From contig DMEM01000013.1 in the NCBI GenBank assembly GCA_003450915.1, positions 1 through 7,433 of the forward strand: a stretch of 7,433 bases of DNA, written 5' to 3'. Every line of letters starts with the position of its first letter. The stretch's first letter is position 1. The notes beneath the pieces are model-generated. The model did not search any database. It was not told the DNA's origin and saw only the letters and a list, made by a program, of their open reading frames with translations. Shown here in pieces: positions 1 through 5,181 of this stretch. A program made the position numbers and the translations under genes. This stretch comes from Alphaproteobacteria bacterium. GTDB lineage: Bacteria > Pseudomonadota > Alphaproteobacteria > UBA1280 > UBA12223.

Positions 1-99
1 TGAATATAACGCTGCACCTGAAATAACTGATAGAGCTCCAAATATTGCCAACGCTATTCGAGCATCTAAACCAAACATTGCGCCTTTTTTAATCATCAT
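1..99 (-). CDS. Pilin-like / type II pseudopilin-like protein, N-terminal fragment (gene runs off the window)
   Basis: Only the first 33 codons are present; the reading frame is open to base 1. The peptide starts MMIKKGAMFGLDARIALAIF and continues as an alanine-, isoleucine- and leucine-rich helix. A short basic leader (KKGA) followed by one long hydrophobic helix is the layout of type IV pilins and type II secretion pseudopilins. If the leader were cut before the Met of MFGLD, an Asp would sit at mature position 5, where pilins usually carry Glu; this is inference. I recall very similar N-termini in alphaproteobacterial proteins annotated as prepilin-type, but cannot check. An AGG lies 8 nt before the ATG at 99; the ATG at 96 is an alternative start. 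The gene is divergent from recJ. Pilin-like membrane protein is fairly safe; the exact role is unknown. Confidence 0.6.
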   Translation of the reverse strand, partial: MMIKKGAMFGLDARIALAIFGALSVISGAALYS

Positions 100-138
100 T
101 TAAAATACCTATTTTTTTAATATTTGTTTTTGTTTTCA

Positions 139-165
139 TTTATGATATTATCATACTATCATAAA
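139..165. promoter_or_regulatory. Divergent intergenic region with three phased TATGATA/TATCATA heptamers
   Basis: Between the pilin-like gene and recJ, TATGATA lies at 141-147, TATCATA at 149-155 and TATCATA again at 157-163. They are spaced exactly 8 bp apart, the first inverted relative to the other two. The flanks also form an 8-bp inverted repeat (139-146 with 158-165). Each heptamer contains TATGAT on one strand, a good -10 hexamer, so overlapping divergent promoters are one explanation; an operator is another. I see no convincing -35 at standard spacing for recJ. On the minus strand TTCTTG (172-177) sits 16 bp from a TATGAT (150-155), a weak candidate for the pilin-like gene. Confidence 0.35.
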
Positions 166-190
166 TATTAGCAAGAATTAAGGAAAAAAC

Positions 191-1924
191 ATGCAATCTA
201 TTACTGGAAAAATTTGGAATTTAAAAGAACCAAATACCAAAGACATAATGTATATATCACAAAGATTAGGAGTGAGTGAAATTATCGCTCGTGTTTTATT
301 AAATAGAGATGTTTCTATTGATGATGCAAAGAACTACCTAGAAGGCTCTTTAGCTGATATGCCTGATCCATATCATTTTAAAGACATGGTAAAAGCAACT
401 GATAGAATTATTAAAGCAATTAATGAAAAACAAAAAATTGCTATTTTTGGTGACTATGATGTTGATGGATCATGTGCTAGTGCTATTTTAACAAGCTTTT
501 TCAATTCAATTGGTATTGATACAACATTATATATTCCTGATAGAATGACAGAAGGTTACGGCCCTAATGAATATGCATTTAAAAAGTTAAAATCTGAAGG
601 TCATGATTTAGTTATTACAGTTGACTGTGGTTGCGTTGCTTTTGATAGTATGAAGGTAGCAAAAGAAATTGGTTTAGATATTATTATTACAGACCATCAC
701 CAATGTGAGGTTGATATTCCTGAATGTATTGGCATGGTTAATCCAAATAGAGTAGATGAAGACGGTCTGTATGGCTATTTGTGCGGTGCTACAGTTGCAT
801 TCTTACTAGCTGTTGCTGTAAATAGACAGATCGATACAAAAGTTAATATGAAGATGCTTTTAGACCTAGTTGCCGTTGCTACAGTTTGTGATTTAGTACC
901 ATTAAAAGGTATTAACCGAGTTTTAGTTGATCGAGGATTAAAAGTACTTGCAACTAGACAAAATATTGGACTAAAGGCTTTAGCTGATATTACAGGCATT
1001 GATGAACGCCCTAGAGCATATCACTGTGGTTTTGTTCTGGGACCTAGAATTAATGCTGCAGGAAGAATTTCATCTTGTGATTTAGGCTCAAGATTATTAA
1101 GTACAAAAAATATTAGTATTGCCAATAAGCTTGCTGCTGAACTGCATGACCTTAACGCAGAAAGAAAAGAAATTGAAACTATAGTTCAAGAAGAAGCAAT
1201 TTTACAAGCTGAGAAAAAAGTTGCTAAAAACCCAGATATCAAAGCATTGGTACTAGCAGGAGAAAACTGGCATGCTGGTGTTATCGGTATTGTCGCGTCA
1301 AGAATTAAAGAACTATATAACCTACCAGTATTTATTATTGCCCTTGATGATAAAGTGTGTAAAGGATCAGGCCGTTCAATTAGTGGTGTTGATTTAGGAG
1401 CTATTGTTCGTAAAAGCAAAGATATTTTAATAGGAGGTGGTGGTCATGGTATGGCTGCAGGTCTTTCTATTGATAAAGAACAAATTCCAGCTTTTGAAAA
1501 ACGTTTTTGTGAAGTCGTTGAAAAAGCTGCTGCTAAAAATCCTGAAATTTTAGTTCCTAAAATTTCTTTAGATGGTGTTTTAAATGTGGGAGGAGCTAAT
1601 TTAGATTTAATTAGCAAACTTGAAAAGGTTGAGCCTTATGGCATGGGAAATCCAGAACCTAAGTTTGCCGTAACAGGCCGCGTTGCCTATGCTCAAGTAG
1701 TTGGCGAAAAGCATGTTAGAATAACTTTAACAGATCTTACAAAGCGTAGAGTTAACGGTATTGTATTTTCAGCGATGGAAACAGATCTTGGTCCATTCTT
1801 ATTAAATAGTTTAAATGAGCAAGTTACAGTTTGTGGACAAATTAAAAGAAATGTATTTAACGGTTATGAGTCTGCTCAAATTCAAGTGCTTGATGCTATC
1901 AAAGGTGAAATGCCTAATTCTTAA
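191..1924 (+). CDS. recJ: Single-stranded-DNA-specific 5'-3' exonuclease RecJ
   Basis: RecJ is a cytoplasmic, metal-dependent nuclease that degrades single-stranded DNA 5' to 3' in RecF-pathway recombination, base-excision and mismatch repair. The 577-residue product has the full architecture. The DHH phosphoesterase core shows DYDVDG at 88-93, VDCG at 144-147, DHH at 168-170 and a conserved Asp in the VCDLVPL segment near 234. The family signature GPRINAAGRI is at 284-293. A DHHA1 domain runs over roughly 350-450, with GSGRS near 392-396 and GGGGHGMAAG at 415-424. A C-terminal OB-fold region follows, with EPYGMGNPEP at 481-490. Length is normal for RecJ and the metal-binding Asp and His residues are all present, so the enzyme should be active. 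AAGGA sits 6 nt before the ATG and supports this start. It appears monocistronic, with a strong terminator 31 nt past the stop. Confidence 0.97.
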   Translation: MQSITGKIWNLKEPNTKDIMYISQRLGVSEIIARVLLNRDVSIDDAKNYLEGSLADMPDPYHFKDMVKATDRIIKAINEKQKIAIFGDYDVDGSCASAILTSFFNSIGIDTTLYIPDRMTEGYGPNEYAFKKLKSEGHDLVITVDCGCVAFDSMKVAKEIGLDIIITDHHQCEVDIPECIGMVNPNRVDEDGLYGYLCGATVAFLLAVAVNRQIDTKVNMKMLLDLVAVATVCDLVPLKGINRVLVDRGLKVLATRQNIGLKALADITGIDERPRAYHCGFVLGPRINAAGRISSCDLGSRLLSTKNISIANKLAAELHDLNAERKEIETIVQEEAILQAEKKVAKNPDIKALVLAGENWHAGVIGIVASRIKELYNLPVFIIALDDKVCKGSGRSISGVDLGAIVRKSKDILIGGGGHGMAAGLSIDKEQIPAFEKRFCEVVEKAAAKNPEILVPKISLDGVLNVGGANLDLISKLEKVEPYGMGNPEPKFAVTGRVAYAQVVGEKHVRITLTDLTKRRVNGIVFSAMETDLGPFLLNSLNEQVTVCGQIKRNVFNGYESAQIQVLDAIKGEMPNS

Positions 1925-1955
1925 AAGCATATCAATTTAAAATATTTATACAAAT

Positions 1956-1986
1956 AAAAAAGCGACCTTAACAAAGTCGCTTTTTT
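1956..1986 (+). terminator. Intrinsic terminator of recJ
   Basis: An 11-bp perfect stem (1956-1966 with 1976-1986) with a 9-nt loop has a GC-rich top (GCGAC/GTCGC) and a run of six T on the 3' arm. It lies 31 nt after the recJ stop. The A-run on the 5' arm makes it potentially bidirectional, although the convergent gene at 2166-2798 has its own terminator first. Confidence 0.9.
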
Positions 1987-2004
1987 ATATCTTTATTTTT
2001 TATA

Positions 2005-2018
2005 GTGTGTGTGTGTGT
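2005..2018. repeat. (GT)7 dinucleotide microsatellite
   Basis: Seven uninterrupted GT units are followed by ATGTATGT and a TGTT/GTTGTTGT-rich stretch to about 2042. The tract lies between two converging terminators and outside any gene. Pure dinucleotide runs of this length are uncommon in bacterial chromosomes and are prone to slippage. No coding or promoter consequence is visible here. Confidence 0.85.
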
Positions 2019-2130
2019 ATGTATGTCTGTTTTTTGTTGTTGTACCTTCTTTTGGTATATAGCAAAAACCCCGTTTTCTGACACTTTTGTTTTATTATTT
2101 TTCATACACTTACCAATCTTGAGAATAAAT

Positions 2131-2156
2131 AAAAAGCAAGCGATACTACAGCTTGC
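2131..2156 (-). terminator. Intrinsic terminator of the 210-aa hypothetical gene
   Basis: Read on the minus strand, a 6-bp stem (2151-2156 with 2136-2141, GCAAGC/GCTTGC) with a 9-nt loop is followed directly by five T (2131-2135) and more AT-rich DNA. It begins 9 nt after the stop codon of the minus-strand gene ending at 2166. The stem is short but placement and T-tract are right. Confidence 0.7.
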
Positions 2157-2165
2157 CCTTATAAT

Positions 2166-2798
2166 TTAATATTCGAAACCATGCTGAACCATCATGAGAA
2201 AAATTGTTAATAATTGATCTAGCGAGTATTTTGAATTTTTTTGATTTGCTGCATTCTTTAAAACTCTTAATATATCATCATAATCAAAAACCATAAGTAA
2301 GTTTTTAGCTAGCTCAAGCCCAAATTCATTAAAATTATAATGTTTTAGATGATTAAGCATCATTTTATCCCTAAAAGAATACATCAAACGATAGTCAACT
2401 TTACAACTTTGCACGCACAAAACTCGACGATTAATTAATTCAGCAGTATATTGTAAAGAAAGCTGTCTTGATTTATCTTCAAAAATAGCATTTTCAAGTT
2501 TTATTCTAACTCCTAAAAACTCTAATTTTGAATTCAAAAAATCATCCAAGTTATAAAGCTTAAAAAGCCTATCTCCTTGTAAAGTTTCAAACATTAAAAC
2601 CCCGTAATCCTTCATAAGAAATTGTGAGAATCTAATTATTCCCTCATCTAAAGCATCCTGTACAACCTCAGAATGTTTTTTGTTTTCAGAAACTTGTAAC
2701 ACTAACTTATTTTGTAAAAATTTTACTTTATTTTTTAGACTCTTCTTTTCTATACCATTAACAAAGCCAAAACTTTGTTTTAATTCTATAGATTGCAT
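2166..2798 (-). CDS. Hypothetical protein, 210 aa, with faint sigma-54 region I-like N-terminus
   Basis: I do not recognise this protein. It is a soluble-looking, charged, mostly helical 210-residue product with no signal peptide or clear membrane segment. Its first residues, MQSIELKQSFGFV, followed by LKNKVKFLQ, resemble the start of sigma-54 region I (family pattern roughly: LEL/F-R-QSQ-LVM, then LQQAIKLLQ). The rest shows no sigma-54 core- or DNA-binding features that I can see, so this is a weak lead only. Start choice: the ORF can begin at a GTG at 2807, but that codon lies inside AGGTGG (2804-2809), which is placed as a Shine-Dalgarno 5 nt before the ATG at 2798. I therefore use 2798; the GTG start would add three residues. 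The gene has its own promoter (2834-2862) and terminator (2131-2156), so it appears monocistronic. Base composition matches its neighbours. Confidence 0.75.
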   Translation of the reverse strand: MQSIELKQSFGFVNGIEKKSLKNKVKFLQNKLVLQVSENKKHSEVVQDALDEGIIRFSQFLMKDYGVLMFETLQGDRLFKLYNLDDFLNSKLEFLGVRIKLENAIFEDKSRQLSLQYTAELINRRVLCVQSCKVDYRLMYSFRDKMMLNHLKHYNFNEFGLELAKNLLMVFDYDDILRVLKNAANQKNSKYSLDQLLTIFLMMVQHGFEY

Positions 2799-2833
2799 AA
2801 CAGCCACCTGTAAAACTGAAATATTGTATAAAT

Positions 2834-2862
2834 ATTATAGTTCTAATTTAACTGACATGCAA
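2834..2862 (-). promoter_or_regulatory. Sigma-70-type promoter for the 210-aa hypothetical gene
   Basis: On the minus strand TTGCAT (2857-2862) is separated by exactly 17 bp from a perfect TATAAT (2834-2839). The predicted start is near 2827, giving a leader of about 30 nt that includes the AGGTGG ribosome site. The -35 matches the consensus only in TTG; the -10 and spacing carry the call. Confidence 0.65.
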
Positions 2863-2926
2863 TTGTTTTTTATTATCTTAATTTTCAATAAAAAAACTCC
2901 TATCTACTAACAAGTAGTTTTAATGT

Positions 2927-3018
2927 GATAGTTTAAATAAGAAAAAGCCCCTGCTGCAAAGGACGTGTACAACTAGTACATAACTAAGCAACAAGGACTT
3001 TTAATTGAATAAACTATC
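2927..3018 (-). terminator. 92-bp imperfect palindrome at the lpxC 3' end (terminator or structured 3' RNA)
   Basis: It begins 2 nt past the lpxC stop codon. Outer arms 2927-2935 and 3010-3018 pair perfectly over 9 bp. A symmetric 7 x 7 internal loop follows, then 15-nt arms 2943-2957 and 2988-3002. The 30-nt centre holds a small TGTAC/GTACA hairpin (2966-2970 with 2976-2980). In the 15-nt arms the three non-Watson-Crick positions would be G-U pairs in minus-strand RNA but A-C mismatches in plus-strand RNA, so the fold favours transcripts coming from lpxC. The inner stem ends in a T-rich run on the minus strand, as a terminator would. It could also be a copy of a dispersed palindromic repeat. 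Confidence 0.65.
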
Positions 3019-3020
3019 CA

Positions 3021-3917
3021 TTAAATAAATGGAATTGATGAACTATCCTCAGGTAGTGTTATAAATTTCCAGTTATTGTCATCACTAAAAATTTCTCTTA
3101 GTAATTTATTGTTTAGACCATGACCTGTTAGTTCAGCATTAAAGTGTCCTAAAATTGGATAACCAACCATGTATAAATCACCAATACAGTCTAAAATTTT
3201 ATGACGAATAAATTCATCTTTATAACGTAAACCGTCTTTATTAAGCACCGCAAAGTCACCAATAACAATAGCGTTATCTAAACCTCCTCCTAAAGCAAGA
3301 CCAATAGATTGCATATATTCAACATCTTTTTGAAAACAAAATGTTCTAGCTCTTGCAATTTCTTTTTTATAAAAGTTTGATGTTATATCAAAACGTTTAG
3401 CTTGTTTGGGAATAATTGGGTGGTTAAAATCAATTTCTAGATCTAGAGAAAAGATATCATTTGGAGTAAATTCTGCGAACTTACCGTCATCTTCAACCCT
3501 AACATGATCCATAATTTTAATGAATTTTTTATCAGCGTCTTGCTCTTTAATTCCAGCATTGTCAATTAGCAACATAAACGAAGCTGATGAACCATCAAAA
3601 ATTGGAATTTCAGGACCGCTTAATTCAACAATAACATTATCAATTCCACAGCCATACAGAGCAGACATTAAATGCTCTACTGTGCCGATTCTTTGTGCGG
3701 GATTAGTCCCTATCTGCGTAGATAGTCTTGTATCTGTAACAGATTCAGGTTTTGCTTTAATTAGCTCTGAGTTTTCAATATCTGTACGTTTAAAAACAAT
3801 ACCAGTATCAACACTTGCAGGCTTTAAAGTTAACTCTACTATATTACTAGAATGCAAGCCAATGCCTGAGGCACTAACTTGCTTTTTAATAGTTCTTTGT
3901 TTAATATTTTTTGGCAT
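3021..3917 (-). CDS. lpxC: UDP-3-O-acyl-N-acetylglucosamine deacetylase LpxC
   Basis: LpxC is the zinc-dependent cytoplasmic enzyme that removes the acetyl group from UDP-3-O-acyl-GlcNAc, the committed step of lipid A synthesis. The 298-residue product has both domains of the family and all the key residues. SGIGLHS is at 17-23; EHLMSAL at 81-87 gives the catalytic Glu81 and zinc ligand His82; FDGSSASF is at 107-114. In the second domain RARTFCF is at 189-195, LGGGLDNAIV at 209-218, and RHKILDCIGD at 238-247 supplies zinc ligands His239 and Asp243. TGHGLNN has the catalytic His266. Length is normal. The upstream 96-aa gene stops 14 nt before the ATG, and no strong Shine-Dalgarno is visible (only a purine-rich AGAGAAAA), so translational coupling is plausible. 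Unlike in many proteobacteria, lpxC is not next to ftsZ in this window. Confidence 0.97.
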   Translation of the reverse strand: MPKNIKQRTIKKQVSASGIGLHSSNIVELTLKPASVDTGIVFKRTDIENSELIKAKPESVTDTRLSTQIGTNPAQRIGTVEHLMSALYGCGIDNVIVELSGPEIPIFDGSSASFMLLIDNAGIKEQDADKKFIKIMDHVRVEDDGKFAEFTPNDIFSLDLEIDFNHPIIPKQAKRFDITSNFYKKEIARARTFCFQKDVEYMQSIGLALGGGLDNAIVIGDFAVLNKDGLRYKDEFIRHKILDCIGDLYMVGYPILGHFNAELTGHGLNNKLLREIFSDDNNWKFITLPEDSSSIPFI

Positions 3918-3931
3918 ATAAATAGTTTTCT

Positions 3932-4222
3932 CTAGTGATGAACGCCAGTGTTAGCTTGGCCAATGCCTTTTTCATCAGCAAATAAGAATGTTGAGAAGAA
4001 GTAGTAACAACCACCTTCTAAAACTCTTCTAGCTGAGTATGTCCATTTTGGAGTATAACCAATTAAACCAGTTGCAACAACTTGAATTTTACTAATTGCG
4101 AAACCAACTGGTTTACAAGCAACTTCTAGTTTTTCATCATTTTTTGCTTGAATAATTGCTCCAACCCATAGTGCACAACCTAATACTGACAATGAAAATA
4201 ATACTGTTTTGATAAAGTCCAA
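3932..4222 (-). CDS. Hypothetical small membrane-anchored protein, 96 aa, co-transcribed with lpxC
   Basis: I do not recognise this protein. Residues 4-24 form one hydrophobic segment, a probable inner-membrane anchor or uncleaved signal. VLGC at 13-16 faintly resembles a lipobox, but the sequence stays hydrophobic after Cys16, which argues against a lipoprotein. The remaining ~70 residues hold two more Cys (36 and 72), an aromatic patch (YTPKWTYSARR, 56-66; CYYFFSTFLF, 72-81) and a His-His C-terminus. The start codon is TTG (4220-4222), with AAGGA 8 nt upstream; I find no in-frame ATG between this and the upstream hairpins. It lies 14 nt before lpxC and shares a strong promoter with it, so a role in envelope biogenesis or LpxC control is an inference from position only. 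Confidence 0.7.
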   Translation of the reverse strand: MDFIKTVLFSLSVLGCALWVGAIIQAKNDEKLEVACKPVGFAISKIQVVATGLIGYTPKWTYSARRVLEGGCYYFFSTFLFADEKGIGQANTGVHH

Positions 4223-4260
4223 AATACTATTCCTTTTATTTAATCTTTATAAAATAACAA

Positions 4261-4294
4261 AGCTGTTATAACTTAACTAAAAGCTATAACAGCT
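4261..4294 (-). promoter_or_regulatory. Hairpin in the leader of the 96-aa gene/lpxC unit
   Basis: A perfect 10-bp inverted repeat (4261-4270 with 4285-4294, AGCTGTTATA) encloses a 14-nt loop. It lies about 40 nt before the TTG start of the 96-aa gene and, on the minus strand, is followed by the T-rich TTGTTATTTT. A second, smaller hairpin (4318-4323 with 4332-4337, 8-nt loop) lies upstream in the same leader. The pair could be an attenuator, a leaky terminator for the 152-aa gene, or an RNA-stability element. I do not recognise a known riboswitch. Confidence 0.45.
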
Positions 4295-4350
4295 ATAAAA
4301 TTAGTTCGTTAAATAACACTTACTAAAGTTTGTAAGTACTATTTAGTCTA

Positions 4351-4379
4351 ATTATAGTAGATTTATTACAATCCGTCAA
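4351..4379 (-). promoter_or_regulatory. Near-consensus sigma-70-type promoter for the 96-aa gene and lpxC
   Basis: On the minus strand TTGACG (4374-4379, five of six consensus bases) is followed after exactly 17 bp by a perfect TATAAT (4351-4356). The -35 lies within the last codons of the 152-aa gene and the spacer contains its stop codon. The predicted start near 4344 gives a leader of about 120 nt before the TTG start at 4222, long enough to hold the two hairpins there. This is the strongest housekeeping promoter in the window. Confidence 0.8.
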
Positions 4380-4824
4380 CCTCATCTAAGGCAATTTTTT
4401 TAACTTCTGGCTCTTTTTTAGGCTCTTGAGCTATTTCAACGGGTTTTACTTGTGATTGAGGTGGGTTTTTTCTAACTTTTTCAGAAATACTATATCTTTG
4501 AGCAATTCTTGATACAAAGTTTGTACCTGTTAGGTCTAAATCATGTCTTTCTGCAGCTTGCTGTATTTTTTCTGACATTACAGACATACACTCTTGAAAG
4601 TCTCTTCTTGTTTTATCGAAGTCATCTCTTGAGCTTTTAGCCATATAACCTCTAGTTTTTCTATCAGCTTGAACAATAATGTGTTCCCATAGTCTAGCAT
4701 AGTTAATAATATCTGTAGCCTCTGGAGTTGTTCTAATTACAACTTCAGCTGAATAACCGTGTTTTTTTAGTTGTTCGATTTGGCTATTTAATCTTGATTC
4801 AAATTGATTTTTCTTTTGAGACAT
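4366..4824 (-). CDS. Hypothetical cytoplasmic protein, 152 aa, with helical body and Lys/Glu/Pro-rich tail
   Basis: I do not recognise this protein. It has no signal peptide or membrane segment. Residues 1-22 and about 62-95 are charged and probably helical, possibly coiled-coil (SSRDDFDKTRRDFQECMSVM, then SEKIQQAAERHDLDL). The tail from about 115 is low in complexity and rich in Pro, Lys, Glu and Gln (PPQSQVKPVEIAQEPKKEPE), typical of a disordered extension, and ends in the acidic stretch LDEVDGL. The start is well supported: AAGGAA sits 6 nt before the ATG at 4824. A candidate promoter -10 lies at 4877-4882. It is upstream of and co-directional with the 96-aa gene and lpxC, but a 143-nt gap with its own promoter separates them, so its link to that unit may be only partial. 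Confidence 0.75.
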   Translation of the reverse strand: MSQKKNQFESRLNSQIEQLKKHGYSAEVVIRTTPEATDIINYARLWEHIIVQADRKTRGYMAKSSRDDFDKTRRDFQECMSVMSEKIQQAAERHDLDLTGTNFVSRIAQRYSISEKVRKNPPQSQVKPVEIAQEPKKEPEVKKIALDEVDGL

Positions 4825-5181
4825 AACATATTCCTTTTTTTTAGATTTTAATTATTATTTAATATCATACGTACATATTATATACATTTGAGATAACAAT
4901 AATTAAGAAATATCAGTATTTCTATTAGTTTTTAAGGTCAAAGACCACATTTTTAGATTTTTTTAAGTAATTATGTTTTATTATTTATATACTTATAACT
5001 ACTTATACAAATAGTATAGACTTAAAATTTATCTATTGCAACAATTACTTAGAATAAAAGAAAAATAATTAAAATAAATTATTTTCTATCTATCTTTTTG
5101 TTTTTTGGCACGCTATTTGCAGCTATATCCCTGAATTAACAAATTGAATTAAAGTTATTAAATAATTACAGGAGAATAACC
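4825..5181. promoter_or_regulatory. Divergent 357-bp regulatory region between the 152-aa gene and flgG
   Basis: No gene is visible here; the DNA is very AT-rich. On the minus strand a perfect TATAAT (4877-4882) is a candidate -10 for the 152-aa gene, with only a poor -35 (TTAATT, 4901-4906, 18 bp away). GGTCAAAGACC (4936-4946) is a compact dyad in an otherwise A/T background. ACTTATA is repeated directly at 4991-4997 and 5001-5007, and ATTGCAACAAT (5035-5045) is another short dyad. The sigma-54 promoter is at 5106-5121. The distance between dyad and promoter suits an enhancer-binding activator, but no known activator site is recognised. Confidence 0.55.
5106..5121 (+). promoter_or_regulatory. 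Sigma-54 (-24/-12) promoter of the flgG-flgA-flgH operon
   Basis: TGGCACG at 5106-5112, four bases, then TTGCA at 5117-5121 matches the RpoN consensus TGGCACG-N4-TTGCW exactly. The invariant GG (5107-5108) and GC (5119-5120) have the required spacing. The predicted start is near 5132, giving a leader of about 50 nt before flgG. Sigma-54 control of middle-to-late flagellar genes is well established in several flagellated bacteria including Caulobacter; it implies an RpoN and an enhancer-binding activator elsewhere in this genome. Confidence 0.93.

Noticed and set aside
2067..2078. AAAAC-CC-GTTTT type hairpin between the two converging terminators
   Set aside because: Only about 5 mostly A-T pairs and no clear T-tract; clear terminators for both neighbouring genes already lie on each side.
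2799..2807. GTG start for the 210-aa gene
   Set aside because: The GTG falls within the AGGTGG ribosome site that is ideally spaced for the ATG at 2798; not fully excluded.
2680..2910. 76-codon plus-strand ORF overlapping the start of the 210-aa gene
   Set aside because: It runs antisense through the promoter and start of the minus-strand gene, has no Shine-Dalgarno, and its product is low in complexity.
3520..3921. 133-codon plus-strand ORF opposite lpxC
   Set aside because: It lies entirely antisense to the conserved lpxC reading frame, whose catalytic motifs are intact; its translation looks like a shadow with no domain and no ribosome site.
4988..5018. TATACT/AGTATA inverted and ACTTATA direct repeats in the flgG upstream region
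   Set aside because: These are short A/T-only motifs expected by chance in this background; listed within the intergenic entry but not promoted to a finding.
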